Assembly: GCA_006227085.1 (NCBI GenBank)
Contig: SBFY01000036.1
Coordinates: 1 to 14,466, forward strand
DNA from: Gammaproteobacteria bacterium
Lineage (GTDB): Bacteria > Pseudomonadota > Gammaproteobacteria > Pseudomonadales > M0112
DNA: 14,466 bases
Direction of reading: 5' to 3'
The notes under the pieces were generated by a model. That model was given only the letters and a program-made list of their open reading frames with translations, was not told where the DNA came from and ran no database searches. Made by a program: the position numbers and the translations under genes. This document shows positions 6,873-14,466 of the stretch, piece by piece (position 1 is the stretch's first letter; the number at the start of each line of letters is the position of its first letter).

Positions 6873-6914
6873 GCGCCTGTCAGGGAATAGCATAACGATA
6901 AAGGTAAGGGTCTT

Positions 6915-9185
6915 ATGATTCGTCGTAAATTGGTAACCGCGATTGCATTGGCTGGCCTGCTGCCAGCCGGTTTGGCACATGCCGTCGGACTGGGCAAGGT
7001 GGAAGTGAGCTCAGCCTTGAACCAGCCGCTGGAAGCCGAAATCGACCTGATCAATGTCGGTGACCTGGATTACAGCCAGATCTTCGTCAAGCTGGCCTCG
7101 CAAGAGGATTTCGATCGTGCTGGCGTTGATCGCGAATACTTCCTGACCAAGATTAATTTCGATGTGGTACTGGATCGCAAGACAGGCCGCAACGTCATCA
7201 AACTCAAGACCCGTGACCGGGTACAAGAGCCGTTCCTGAACTTTGTGGTGGAAGCGCGCTGGCCTAACGGTCGTGTGTTGCGTGAATACACCGTGCTGCT
7301 GGATTTGCCAGTGACGCAGGGCAGGACAAGTACACCGGTTCGCCCGGCGGCGGTATCAGCGACCCGCGCAGCAACACAGCCTGCGCCGGCGGCGACACCA
7401 AAACCCGTCACCTCGACGGCAACTGTTACTTCCCGCACGGAAAGCAAGCCTGCGTCAACCCGTCCAGCCGGTGACCGCATGCATGGTGCTGTGGCGGCAG
7501 GTAGCTACCGTATCCAGCAAGGCGATTCACTGTGGAATATCGCCAAGGAACACAAGCCGGGTGACGACCTGAGCGTCCAGCAAACCATGCTGGCGATCCA
7601 GGCCATGAACCCGGAAGCGTTTTACAAGAACAATATCAACCTGATCAAGGCTGGCTATATCTTGCGCTTGCCGGATGCCGGCACTGTGCGCCAGCTGACC
7701 TACGACGAAGCGAAAGCCGAAGTGGCTGCCCAGAACCAGGCATGGCGTGAAGGCAAGGAGCGTCCGGTTCCCAGCAAGATTTCTGCGGCGGTGGAAGCAG
7801 CGCCTCCTGCGCCGGTAGCAGAGCCGGAGGGTCGCCTGGAATTATCCGCTTCGGGTGAGGCTGCTGCGGCAGCAGATGGTGCCGCCACGGAAGCCGTAGC
7901 GCCGGTTGAGGCAGAAGCCGCAGAAACTGCGGTCGCCAGCGAAGCCCAAATGGATGCGGCAGAGGAAAACCTCGCCGCAGCAGAAGAGCAGAATGCCGAG
8001 CTGCAGGAAAAGCTCGACGTCATGGAAGACCAGGTCAAGACCATGGAACGCCTGGCTGAATTGAAAGACCAGCAGATGGCTGCCTTGCAGGAAGGTGCCG
8101 CCCAACCTGCGCCAGCACCACAGGAAACGGAAACTGCATCTTCTTCATTGCTGATGTATATCGGTGCAGGCGTGTTGGCCTTGCTGGCCATCCTGGCCTT
8201 CCTGTTCATGCGTCGCAAGAAAGCAGTGGATGAAGCGCCGTCACCGTTGCCACAGCAGCCGGTATTGGTAGCGCGCACCGGTACGATGCCACCAGTGGTT
8301 GTTGATGAAGATGAGCAGGCTGCAGGTTCATCGGATACCGATGAACTGGATGCCGTCGCCGAAGAAGTGGCTGCCACGGCAGAAACCATGGAAGCGGATG
8401 TGGCGGACGTGGAAGAAGAAGTCGCGTCTGAGGATGCCACGGTGACCATGCAATCGGTACCGGTTGCACCAACCGAGGCGCAGACGGGTGACGTGATTGG
8501 TGAAGCTGATATCTATATGTCCTTGGGCCGTCATGCCCAGGCAGCGAGCATGTTGAAAGGCGCGATTGAAAAAGAACCTTCCAACATGAAGCTGCACCTG
8601 AAATTGCTGGAAGTCTATGTGGATTCCAACAATAAGGATGCCTTCCTGAAGCATTTCACCAGCCTGCAAGGCACCGCCAATGCGCAAACGATCGGGCGTG
8701 CCAAAGAACTGTTGCTGGGCGTGGATGATGCCCATGAGTGGTTGGGTGAAAAACGCAACACGGGTGAAATGCCAACCGTCACCATGGATGAGATCAGTGA
8801 TGACATCCTGGAAGCGGCGGCAGAAGATGATGTGCCCTTTGGCGGCAGCGATGAGGTTGCCGAAGAGACCGGGGATGATACGGACAATACCGAAATGGGT
8901 ATCGTCGAGCTGGAGGATGCCGGTGACTTCGATTTCAGCAGCTTTGGTGCCAAGGAAGCTGAAAAAGCCGTTGAAGCAGAAGAGCCGGAGACCATTGACC
9001 TGGGTGTCAGTGATGACCTGGATTTCCTCGCTGGTGCGGATGAATCCAATACCAAGCTGGATTTGGCGCGTGCCTATATCGATATGGGCGATATTGATGG
9101 CGCCAAGGACATCCTGCAGGAAGTTATCCAGGAAGGTAATTCGGCAGCGAAGGATGAAGCCCGGAAACTGCTTGCCAGCCTTTGA
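6915..9185 (+). CDS. fimV: FimV-family inner-membrane, peptidoglycan-binding polar scaffold protein
   Basis: The product is 756 residues. In order: a signal peptide (1-23, ending LAHA); the conserved FimV N-terminal domain (LGKVEVSSALNQPLEAEI, to about 135); a Ser/Thr/Pro/Ala-rich linker; a LysM peptidoglycan-binding domain (about 196-255, GSYRIQQGDSLWNIAKEH); an Ala/Glu-rich stretch; a coiled coil (about 346-393); one membrane segment (about 410-433, followed by MRRKK); a very acidic cytoplasmic region; a TPR-like segment (about 525-600); and the conserved FimV C-terminal domain (711-756, LDLARAYIDMGDIDGAKDIL). The LysM part is thus periplasmic and the acidic tail cytoplasmic. In relatives FimV supports type IV pilus function and polar localisation; that role here is inferred. 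AAGGG lies 4 bases before the start. Length is in the wide family range. Confidence 0.93.
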   Translation: MIRRKLVTAIALAGLLPAGLAHAVGLGKVEVSSALNQPLEAEIDLINVGDLDYSQIFVKLASQEDFDRAGVDREYFLTKINFDVVLDRKTGRNVIKLKTRDRVQEPFLNFVVEARWPNGRVLREYTVLLDLPVTQGRTSTPVRPAAVSATRAATQPAPAATPKPVTSTATVTSRTESKPASTRPAGDRMHGAVAAGSYRIQQGDSLWNIAKEHKPGDDLSVQQTMLAIQAMNPEAFYKNNINLIKAGYILRLPDAGTVRQLTYDEAKAEVAAQNQAWREGKERPVPSKISAAVEAAPPAPVAEPEGRLELSASGEAAAAADGAATEAVAPVEAEAAETAVASEAQMDAAEENLAAAEEQNAELQEKLDVMEDQVKTMERLAELKDQQMAALQEGAAQPAPAPQETETASSSLLMYIGAGVLALLAILAFLFMRRKKAVDEAPSPLPQQPVLVARTGTMPPVVVDEDEQAAGSSDTDELDAVAEEVAATAETMEADVADVEEEVASEDATVTMQSVPVAPTEAQTGDVIGEADIYMSLGRHAQAASMLKGAIEKEPSNMKLHLKLLEVYVDSNNKDAFLKHFTSLQGTANAQTIGRAKELLLGVDDAHEWLGEKRNTGEMPTVTMDEISDDILEAAAEDDVPFGGSDEVAEETGDDTDNTEMGIVELEDAGDFDFSSFGAKEAEKAVEAEEPETIDLGVSDDLDFLAGADESNTKLDLARAYIDMGDIDGAKDILQEVIQEGNSAAKDEARKLLASL

Positions 9186-9209
9186 TCCCGTGGCCGGGCT
9201 GATACCCGG

Positions 9210-10031
9210 ATGACAGTGGATCATTACCACCAACGCATTGCACTTGCCGTCGAATACGACGGCAGTGCTTTTTATGGGTGGCAGAAACAGCTGGATCCAG
9301 CCTTGCCGACGGTACAGCAATCGCTGGAGGCTGCCGTTGCCAAGGTGGCTGATCATGAGGTGCACATCCATTGTGCAGGCCGCACCGATGCCGGTGTTCA
9401 TGCCAGCGGCCAAATTGTCCATTTCGAAACCACGGCGGAGCGGCCTTTACGGGCATGGCTGCAAGGCGTCAATGCCCATTTGCCAGCGACCATTGCAGTG
9501 CGTTGGGCAGGCCCCGCAGCCCAGGATTTCCATGCCCGTCATTCCGCGCTGTCACGCACCTACCGTTATGTGATCTGTAACCGGGATCATCGCCTCGGTG
9601 TCGGTAATGCGTTATTCACGTGGGAGCGCCAGCCATTGGATGCAGGCCTCATGCACCAGGCTGCCCAGGTGTTATTGGGGGAGCAGGATTTCAGTGCCTT
9701 CCGTGCAGCGGGTTGCCAATCGGGCACACCCATGCGGAACGTGACTGCGGTAACGGTGCGGCGGTTGGATGGGTGGGTGGTGCTGGAAATCAGCGCCAAT
9801 GCGTTCCTGTTGCACATGGTGCGCAATATTGCGGGCAGTTTGATGGCTGTGGGGCGCGGCGAGCAATCGCCGGAGTGGATCGGCCAGCTGCTGGCAGGCC
9901 GTGACCGTGCATTGGCAGCGCCGACTGCGCCACCCAATGGGCTTTACCTGGTGCGGGTGGATTACCCGCAGGCGTGTGCCATCGCCTGTTTGCCAAAGGG
10001 CCCGTTTTTCCTGCCGGAACAGCTGTTGTAA
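9210..10031 (+). CDS. truA: tRNA pseudouridine(38-40) synthase TruA
   Basis: TruA converts uridines 38-40 of the tRNA anticodon stem to pseudouridine. The product is 273 residues, close to the usual 265-280. The catalytic Asp60 lies in CAGRTDAGVHA, at the same residue number as in E. coli. EYDGSAFYGWQKQ (residues 15-27), SRTYRYVI and LLHMVRNIAGSLMAVGRG are also typical. The gene is in the same frame as fimV: after the fimV TGA come eight sense codons, then ATG. There is no clear Shine-Dalgarno sequence, and a GC-only hairpin (CCGGG 9194-9198, CCCGG 9205-9209) abuts the start codon. Translation may therefore depend on ribosomes finishing fimV. Confidence 0.95.
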   Translation: MTVDHYHQRIALAVEYDGSAFYGWQKQLDPALPTVQQSLEAAVAKVADHEVHIHCAGRTDAGVHASGQIVHFETTAERPLRAWLQGVNAHLPATIAVRWAGPAAQDFHARHSALSRTYRYVICNRDHRLGVGNALFTWERQPLDAGLMHQAAQVLLGEQDFSAFRAAGCQSGTPMRNVTAVTVRRLDGWVVLEISANAFLLHMVRNIAGSLMAVGRGEQSPEWIGQLLAGRDRALAAPTAPPNGLYLVRVDYPQACAIACLPKGPFFLPEQLL

Positions 10032-10065
10032 GCCTTGTCGCGTAGCGGTCATCGTGGACGTGATC

Positions 10066-10074
10066 TGCTAGAAT
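10066..10074 (+). promoter_or_regulatory. Extended -10 promoter candidate for trpFBA
   Basis: TGCTAGAAT joins an extended -10 element (TGN) to TAGAAT, five of six consensus bases, 35 bases before the trpF start. No good -35 box is seen at 16-18 bases. The 78-base truA-trpF gap holds no short open frame with tandem Trp codons and no clear terminator hairpin, so trp attenuation of the E. coli kind is not supported. Confidence 0.45.
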
Positions 10075-10109
10075 AGCCGGCTTTCTGGAAGGGTCGCTGG
10101 GGGCTCGTA

Positions 10110-10739
10110 GTGGCGCGCGTTCGCATCAAGATTTGCGGGATTACCACGCCGGCGGACGCGTTGGCGGCAGCCCATGCTGGCGCGGATGCGATCGGTCTGG
10201 TGTTTTATGCGTCCAGTCCGCGTGCCGTGGGTTTGCAGCAAGCCGCGGAAATCCAGTCGGTGTTACCGCCGTTTGTGACCACAGTGGGCTTGTTTGTGAA
10301 CCCGGATGCCGATTTTGTCAGGGATGCGCTAGCCGCAGTGCCGCTGGATTGCCTGCAATTCCATGGTGATGAAACCCCGGCCTTTTGTGCTGGTTTTGGC
10401 CGGCCATGGATCAAGGCCATTCGTGTCAGCGATGCCAGCAGCGTCAGCGATGCGCGCCTGAAACCATACGGTGCTGCACAGGGCTTGTTGCTGGATACCG
10501 CGGATGCCAAGGTGGCGGGGGGCAGTGGCCAGTCCTTTGACTGGTCGTTGGTACCGGCTGCTATCCGCCCGTCGGTGATCCTGGCAGGGGGGCTGTCGCC
10601 ATCCAATGTGGCGGATGCTGTCCGCCAGTTACGGCCCTATGCCGTCGATGTGAGTTCTGGCGTCGAGTCTGCACCAGGAAAAAAAGACGCAGCACTCATC
10701 CAGCAGTTTGTCCAGGCCGTACAGTCTGCACAGTCATAA
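10110..10739 (+). CDS. trpF: Phosphoribosylanthranilate isomerase
   Basis: TrpF isomerises phosphoribosylanthranilate to the carboxyphenylamino-deoxyribulose phosphate in tryptophan synthesis. The product is 209 residues, a free-standing TrpF and not the TrpC-TrpF fusion of enteric bacteria. It opens MARVRIKICGIT, with the catalytic base Cys9 and, later, the catalytic acid Asp129 in LLLDTAD. LQFHGDE and ILAGGLSPSNV, phosphate- and substrate-binding parts of the barrel, follow, then VDVSSGVESAPGKKD. The start is GTG at 10110, chosen because it aligns with family N-termini and has a G-rich Shine-Dalgarno sequence (TGGGGG) upstream. trpB follows after 15 bases, so trpFBA form an operon. Confidence 0.96.
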   Translation: MARVRIKICGITTPADALAAAHAGADAIGLVFYASSPRAVGLQQAAEIQSVLPPFVTTVGLFVNPDADFVRDALAAVPLDCLQFHGDETPAFCAGFGRPWIKAIRVSDASSVSDARLKPYGAAQGLLLDTADAKVAGGSGQSFDWSLVPAAIRPSVILAGGLSPSNVADAVRQLRPYAVDVSSGVESAPGKKDAALIQQFVQAVQSAQS

Positions 10740-10754
10740 CCCAGGTGAATTAGC

Positions 10755-11960
10755 ATGGCAGTGGATTACAAGGTACTTCCGGATTCCCGCGGTCATTTCG
10801 GCCCCTATGGTGGCCGCTTTGTCTCGGAAACCCTCATGCAGGCGCTGGAAGAGCTGGAGGCCGCCTACCAGCGATTCCGTGATGACCCCGACTTCCTGCG
10901 CGAATTTGATATCGACATGGCGCATTATGTCGGTCGCCCATCGCCGGTGTATCACGCTGAACGCTGGAGTCGTGAGTCGGGTGGGGCGCAGTTGTATCTC
11001 AAGCGCGAAGACCTCAACCACACGGGCGCTCACAAAGTGAATAACACGATTGGCCAGGCGTTATTGGCCAAACGTATGGGCAAGACGCGGGTGATTGCCG
11101 AGACCGGTGCTGGCCAGCATGGTGTGGCGACAGCCACCGTTGCAGCGCGCCTTGGCCTTGAATGCCAGGTCTATATGGGCGAAGAAGATGTGCGTCGCCA
11201 ATCCCTGAATGTGTATCGCATGAAGTTGCTGGGTGCGGAAGTGATCCCGGTGACTTCCGGTTCACGCACCTTGAAGGATGCCATGAATGAAGCGATGCGT
11301 GATTGGGTGACGAATGTCGATAACACCTTTTACATCATTGGTACGGTGGCGGGTCCGCATCCTTACCCGATGCTGGTGCGTGACTTCCAGTCGATCATCG
11401 GTCGTGAAGCGCGTGAGCAAATGCTGGCCATGACGGGCGCGTTGCCCGATGCATTGGTGGCGTGTGTGGGTGGTGGTTCCAACGCGATTGGTTTGTTCCA
11501 TCCATTCCTGCCGGATGCCTCTGTTGCGATGTATGGCGTTGAAGCCGCGGGCGATGGTATTGAAACCGGTCGTCATGCTGCGCCGCTGAGTGCGGGACGT
11601 CCCGGTGTACTGCATGGCAATCGTACGTACCTGATGGAAGACGATGATGGCCAGATCATCGAGACGCATTCCATTTCTGCTGGCCTGGATTATCCCGGTG
11701 TCGGCCCGGAACACTCCTGGTTGAAAGATACCGGTCGCGTGAATTATGTGTCGATCACTGACAAGGAAGCGCTGGCCGCATTCCATCGCTTGACCCGTCT
11801 GGAAGGCATCATGCCGGCGCTGGAGTCGAGTCATGCCATTGCCTATGCCGAGAAACTTGCGGGCAGCTTGCCGAAGGACGCCAAGGTGCTGGTTAATTTG
11901 TCAGGCCGCGGTGACAAGGACATTCACACAGTGGCCGCGCTGGAAGGTATCCGTTTCTGA
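10755..11960 (+). CDS. trpB: Tryptophan synthase beta subunit
   Basis: TrpB condenses indole, received through a tunnel from TrpA, with L-serine to give tryptophan, using pyridoxal phosphate. The product is 401 residues, usual for the family. The PLP-binding Lys94 lies in LNHTGAHKVNN. The catalytic glutamate region is AETGAGQHGVATAT, the phosphate-binding loop is GGGSNAIG, and LSGRGDKDI lies near the C-terminus. FGPYGGRFVSETLM near the start is a typical TrpB1 sequence. AGGTGA lies 6 bases before the ATG. It sits between trpF and trpA, 10 bases before the latter. All key residues are present. Confidence 0.97.
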   Translation: MAVDYKVLPDSRGHFGPYGGRFVSETLMQALEELEAAYQRFRDDPDFLREFDIDMAHYVGRPSPVYHAERWSRESGGAQLYLKREDLNHTGAHKVNNTIGQALLAKRMGKTRVIAETGAGQHGVATATVAARLGLECQVYMGEEDVRRQSLNVYRMKLLGAEVIPVTSGSRTLKDAMNEAMRDWVTNVDNTFYIIGTVAGPHPYPMLVRDFQSIIGREAREQMLAMTGALPDALVACVGGGSNAIGLFHPFLPDASVAMYGVEAAGDGIETGRHAAPLSAGRPGVLHGNRTYLMEDDDGQIIETHSISAGLDYPGVGPEHSWLKDTGRVNYVSITDKEALAAFHRLTRLEGIMPALESSHAIAYAEKLAGSLPKDAKVLVNLSGRGDKDIHTVAALEGIRF

Positions 11961-11970
11961 GGAGTATGAC

Positions 11971-12798
11971 GTGAATCGATTGAACCAACGCATGCAGGCA
12001 TTGAAAGCATCAGGACGTAAAGCCCTGGTGCCGTACCTGGTGTGTGGTGATCCGTGTGCGGATGCAACGGTACCGGCCATGCATGCACTGGTGAAAGCCG
12101 GGGCAGATGTGATTGAACTGGGGGTGCCCTTTTCGGATCCAATGGCAGAAGGCCCGGTTATCCAGCGTGCGCATGAGCGGGCACTGGCGCAGAAAACCAC
12201 CTTGCGTGGCACGCTGGAAGCGGTGCGACGTTTCCGTGAAGCCGACAAGGAAACGCCCATCGTGCTGATGGGTTACGCGAATCCCGTTGAGGTCATGGGT
12301 TATGCCGCGTTTGCCAAGGCTGCAGCCACTGCCGGCGTCGATGGCCTGCTGACGGTGGACATGCCGCTGGAAGAGGGCGGTGACCTCAATGCCGCCTTGA
12401 AAGCAGAGGGCATCGAACCGATTTTCCTGGTGGCACCGACCACCTCGCCCGAGCGGCTCGCGCGGATTTGTGCCGTGGCTGGAGGGTATTTGTATTACGT
12501 GTCACTGAAGGGTGTGACGGGTGCTGCGCATTTACAGGTGGATTCCGTCAAGGAGGCGCTGTCGCGCATTCGCAAATTGACGGATAAGCCGGTCTGCGTG
12601 GGCTTTGGCATCAAGGATGCCGCATCCGCCAGTGCCGTGGGTGCCTTGGCCGATGGTGTGGTGGTGGGCAGTGCCCTGGTGGATCGGCTGGGTGCCATTG
12701 CGATCGGCGCTAACGCCAAAACCGAAGCAGAATCAACCAGTTGTGATGTGTTGTCACCCATTCGTGCCGCGCTGGATGCGCTGGTGACCCGCGCCTAG
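11971..12798 (+). CDS. trpA: Tryptophan synthase alpha subunit, with Glu at the second catalytic acid position
   Basis: TrpA cleaves indole-3-glycerol phosphate to indole and glyceraldehyde 3-phosphate, passing indole to TrpB. The product is 275 residues. The catalytic Glu49 is present in DVIELGVPFSDP. The usual second acid, Asp60 in the motif ADGP, is read here as AEGP (GAA codon), so residue 60 is Glu. The rest is intact: VLMGYANPVEVMG, APTTSPERL, YYVSLKGVTGA and VCVGFGIKDA, and VVVGSALVDRL, the phosphate-binding loops. This is the TrpA type seen in Xanthomonas and betaproteobacteria. The start is GTG at 11971, with GAGGAG 6 bases upstream overlapping the trpB stop. An in-frame upstream start lies inside trpB and is rejected. 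A second promoter for accD appears to lie in its last codons. Confidence 0.95.
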   Translation: MNRLNQRMQALKASGRKALVPYLVCGDPCADATVPAMHALVKAGADVIELGVPFSDPMAEGPVIQRAHERALAQKTTLRGTLEAVRRFREADKETPIVLMGYANPVEVMGYAAFAKAAATAGVDGLLTVDMPLEEGGDLNAALKAEGIEPIFLVAPTTSPERLARICAVAGGYLYYVSLKGVTGAAHLQVDSVKEALSRIRKLTDKPVCVGFGIKDAASASAVGALADGVVVGSALVDRLGAIAIGANAKTEAESTSCDVLSPIRAALDALVTRA

Positions 12799-12812
12799 CG
12801 CTTCGTTACAAT
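12784..12812 (+). promoter_or_regulatory. Candidate accD promoter overlapping the end of trpA
   Basis: GTGACC (12784-12789, four of six -35 bases) and TACAAT (12807-12812, five of six -10 bases) are separated by exactly 17 bases, and the accD start is 30 bases further on. This would let accD and folC be expressed when trp is off. CGCTTC (12799-12804) can also pair with GAAGCG (12830-12835), part of the accD ribosome binding site; its 25-base loop makes that doubtful. Confidence 0.5.
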
Positions 12813-12842
12813 ACCGGCACTGTCTGAAGGAAGCGTGCAAGC

Positions 12843-13718
12843 ATGAGTTGGCTCGACAAGATTGTTCCCGCCGTTCGCGCCCCCAAGAAGAGTAGCAAGG
12901 CCGAGGGTGCCAGTGCTGTTCCCGAAGGTTTGTGGAAGAAATGTGTCCGCTGTGACCAGATCCTGTACTGGCCCGAACTGGAAAAAAACCTCAACGTTTG
13001 CCCCAAGTGTGACCATCACATGCGTATTGGCGCGCGTCGCCGCCTGGATATTTTCCTGGATGAAGCAGGGCGCACGGAAATCGCTGCCGATGTCGAACCG
13101 ATTGATCGCCTGAAATTCAAGGACCTGAAAAAATACAAGGATCGCCTGGCGCAAGCCCAAAAGGAAACCGGGGAGAAAGATGCCTTGGTGGCCATGCAAG
13201 GCACCCTGAAATCCCTGCCGGTGGTGGCGGTGGCATTTGAGTTTGCCTTCCACGGCGGCTCCATGGGTTATGCCGTGGGTGAAAAATTCAAGCGCGCAGC
13301 CCAGGTTGCGCTGGAGCAGCGCGTTCCACTGGTGTGTTTTTCTGCAACCGGTGGTGCACGCATGCAGGAGGCCTTGATCTCGCTGATGCAGATGGCCAAG
13401 ACCAGTGCCATCCTTGAACGCCTGCGCATGGAAGGTGTGCCTTATGTGTCGGTCATGACCGATCCGGTGTATGGCGGCGTGTCGGCCAGCCTGGCGATGC
13501 TGGGGGACCTGAATATTGCCGAGCCGGGTGCACGTGCCGGTTTTGCCGGGCCGAACATCATCGAACAAACCATTCGCGTGAAATTGCCAAAAGGCTTCCA
13601 GCGCAGTGAGTTCCTGCTGGAACACGGTCATATCGACATGATCGTGCACCGGCACCAGATGCGCGACAAATTGGCGGGCATCCTGTCCCGCCTGACCCAC
13701 CAGGCCGAGCCGGCCTGA
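12843..13718 (+). CDS. accD: Acetyl-CoA carboxylase carboxyltransferase beta subunit
   Basis: With AccA this forms the carboxyltransferase that moves the carboxyl group from biotin to acetyl-CoA, making malonyl-CoA for fatty acid synthesis. The product is 291 residues. The N-terminal four-cysteine zinc finger is complete: Cys34, Cys37, Cys53 and Cys56 (CVRC and CPKC). The crotonase-like core has ALVAMQG, FEFAFHGGSMGYAVGEKF, SATGGARMQEALISLMQMAK, and DPVYGGVSASLAMLGD. The motif usually read GFAGPRVIEQT is GFAGPNIIEQT here, with Asn238; the effect is unknown. AAGGAAG lies 9 bases before the ATG at 12843. folC begins 7 bases after its stop. Confidence 0.97.
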   Translation: MSWLDKIVPAVRAPKKSSKAEGASAVPEGLWKKCVRCDQILYWPELEKNLNVCPKCDHHMRIGARRRLDIFLDEAGRTEIAADVEPIDRLKFKDLKKYKDRLAQAQKETGEKDALVAMQGTLKSLPVVAVAFEFAFHGGSMGYAVGEKFKRAAQVALEQRVPLVCFSATGGARMQEALISLMQMAKTSAILERLRMEGVPYVSVMTDPVYGGVSASLAMLGDLNIAEPGARAGFAGPNIIEQTIRVKLPKGFQRSEFLLEHGHIDMIVHRHQMRDKLAGILSRLTHQAEPA

Positions 13719-13725
13719 AGCCTTG

Positions 13726-14466
13726 ATGGGCGCAGCGCGCAGCCTCGATCACTGGTTATCCCTGCTCGAAACCCGTCACCCGAGTGTGATTGAACTCGGT
13801 CTGGATCGCATTGCCAGTGTCCTGCAACGCATGGCATTGCCACGCCTGGCCACGCACATCATTACGGTTGCTGGTACCAATGGCAAAGGCTCGACGGTTG
13901 CCTGTATCAATGCCTTGCTCGTAGCGCAGGGGATGCGTACGGGCGTGTATACCTCACCGCACCTGGTGCGTTTTAACGAGCGGATCGTCATTGATGGCCA
14001 GCCTGTGGATGACGACACCCTGTGTGCAGCATTCGAGCGGATCGAATCGGTACGCGGTGGGATTTCCCTGACCTATTTCGAGTTCACGACACTGGCAGCC
14101 TTTGCCGTGTTTGCCGATGCGGCCCTGGATGCCGTGGTGCTGGAGGTAGGGCTGGGTGGGCGACTCGATGCCGTCAATGCCGTGGATGCGGATATCGCCG
14201 TGGTGACACGTATCGCACTGGATCACCAGGATTGGCTGGGGGATTCCCTTGAGCAGATTGCGGCCGAAAAGGCGGGCGTGATGCGGGCGGGTAAGCCTGC
14301 CGTGATTGGCCAGCCGGCACCACCGCAGTCCTTGCGGGAGGCTGCTGTAGCGCTGGGGGCGCCTTGGTATGGCCGCGGCGAACAGTTCGACCTGGTTGCT
14401 ACCGCGCAAGGCTGGGAATGGCAGGCCGGTGCAACCCGCCTGTCACTACCCACTGTACAGGTGCCC
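13726..14466 (+). CDS. folC: Bifunctional folylpolyglutamate / dihydrofolate synthase, N-terminal part (3' end outside window)
   Basis: FolC adds glutamate to dihydropteroate and to folates in an ATP-dependent step in the cytoplasm. The frame is open from ATG 13726 to the window edge, giving 247 of the usual 420-430 residues. The Mur-ligase-type P-loop VAGTNGKGST has Lys54. Next come GVYTSPHLVRFNERI, the loop ISLTYFEFTTLAAF, LEVGLGGRLDAVN and TRIALDHQDWLGDSLEQIAAEKAG, all strongly like E. coli FolC. The C-terminal glutamate-binding domain is not seen. The start follows the accD stop by 7 bases with only a weak ribosome binding site, which suggests translational coupling. The N-terminus DHWLSLLETRHPSVIELGLDRI matches the family. 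Confidence 0.95.
   Translation, partial: MGAARSLDHWLSLLETRHPSVIELGLDRIASVLQRMALPRLATHIITVAGTNGKGSTVACINALLVAQGMRTGVYTSPHLVRFNERIVIDGQPVDDDTLCAAFERIESVRGGISLTYFEFTTLAAFAVFADAALDAVVLEVGLGGRLDAVNAVDADIAVVTRIALDHQDWLGDSLEQIAAEKAGVMRAGKPAVIGQPAPPQSLREAAVALGAPWYGRGEQFDLVATAQGWEWQAGATRLSLPTVQVP

Noticed and set aside
8328..9422. Open frame of 364 codons on the minus strand across fimV and truA
   Set aside because: Both overlapped genes have clear family motifs; the reverse translation shows none and spans two genes.
10032..10109. Trp leader peptide and attenuator before trpF
   Set aside because: There is no short open frame with tandem Trp codons and no terminator-like stem with a T run.
11833..11970. 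Upstream extension of trpA into trpB
   Set aside because: It lies wholly inside the conserved TrpB C-terminus, and GTG 11971 has GAGGAG at good spacing.

Overview
The window is a stretch of proteobacterial chromosome, moderately GC-rich, with dense coding and short gaps. The gene order leuC-leuD-leuB-asd-fimV-truA-trpF-trpB-trpA-accD-folC is a conserved neighbourhood of Beta- and Gammaproteobacteria. FimV and the linked, unfused trpFBA genes fit that group. The sequence does not allow a genus call. I saw no insertion sequence, tRNA, rRNA, CRISPR array or phage gene, and no gap over 300 bases lacks a gene.

Left edge (1-1583): the 3' part of a sensor histidine kinase converges on an OmpA-like gene. 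The pairing and motifs match two parts of the 'proteobacterial dedicated sortase system' (Pds): the kinase and PdsO. The response regulator, sortase and sortase target would lie left of position 1 and are not visible. The upstream region of pdsO is unusually structured. It has a long imperfect hairpin touching the Shine-Dalgarno sequence, a perfect 10-bp direct repeat two helical turns apart, and a 7-bp tandem repeat.

Middle (1584-6818): a LysR-type regulator is divergent from leuC, with a perfect inverted repeat of T-N11-A form between them. leuC, leuD and leuB encode both isopropylmalate isomerase subunits and isopropylmalate dehydrogenase, that is leucine synthesis. asd follows and supplies aspartate semialdehyde for lysine, threonine, methionine and peptidoglycan.

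Right (6819-14466): fimV encodes a large inner-membrane, peptidoglycan-binding polar scaffold protein. truA (tRNA pseudouridine synthase) follows in the same frame as fimV, after one stop codon and eight sense codons. A likely promoter then precedes trpF-trpB-trpA (late tryptophan synthesis), and a second likely promoter inside the end of trpA precedes accD (acetyl-CoA carboxylase beta subunit) and folC (folate polyglutamylation), which runs off the right edge.

The main region is ordinary housekeeping. The parts that deserve a second look are the sortase-system fragment with its structured pdsO upstream region, and an aspartate-to-glutamate change at the second catalytic acid of TrpA.
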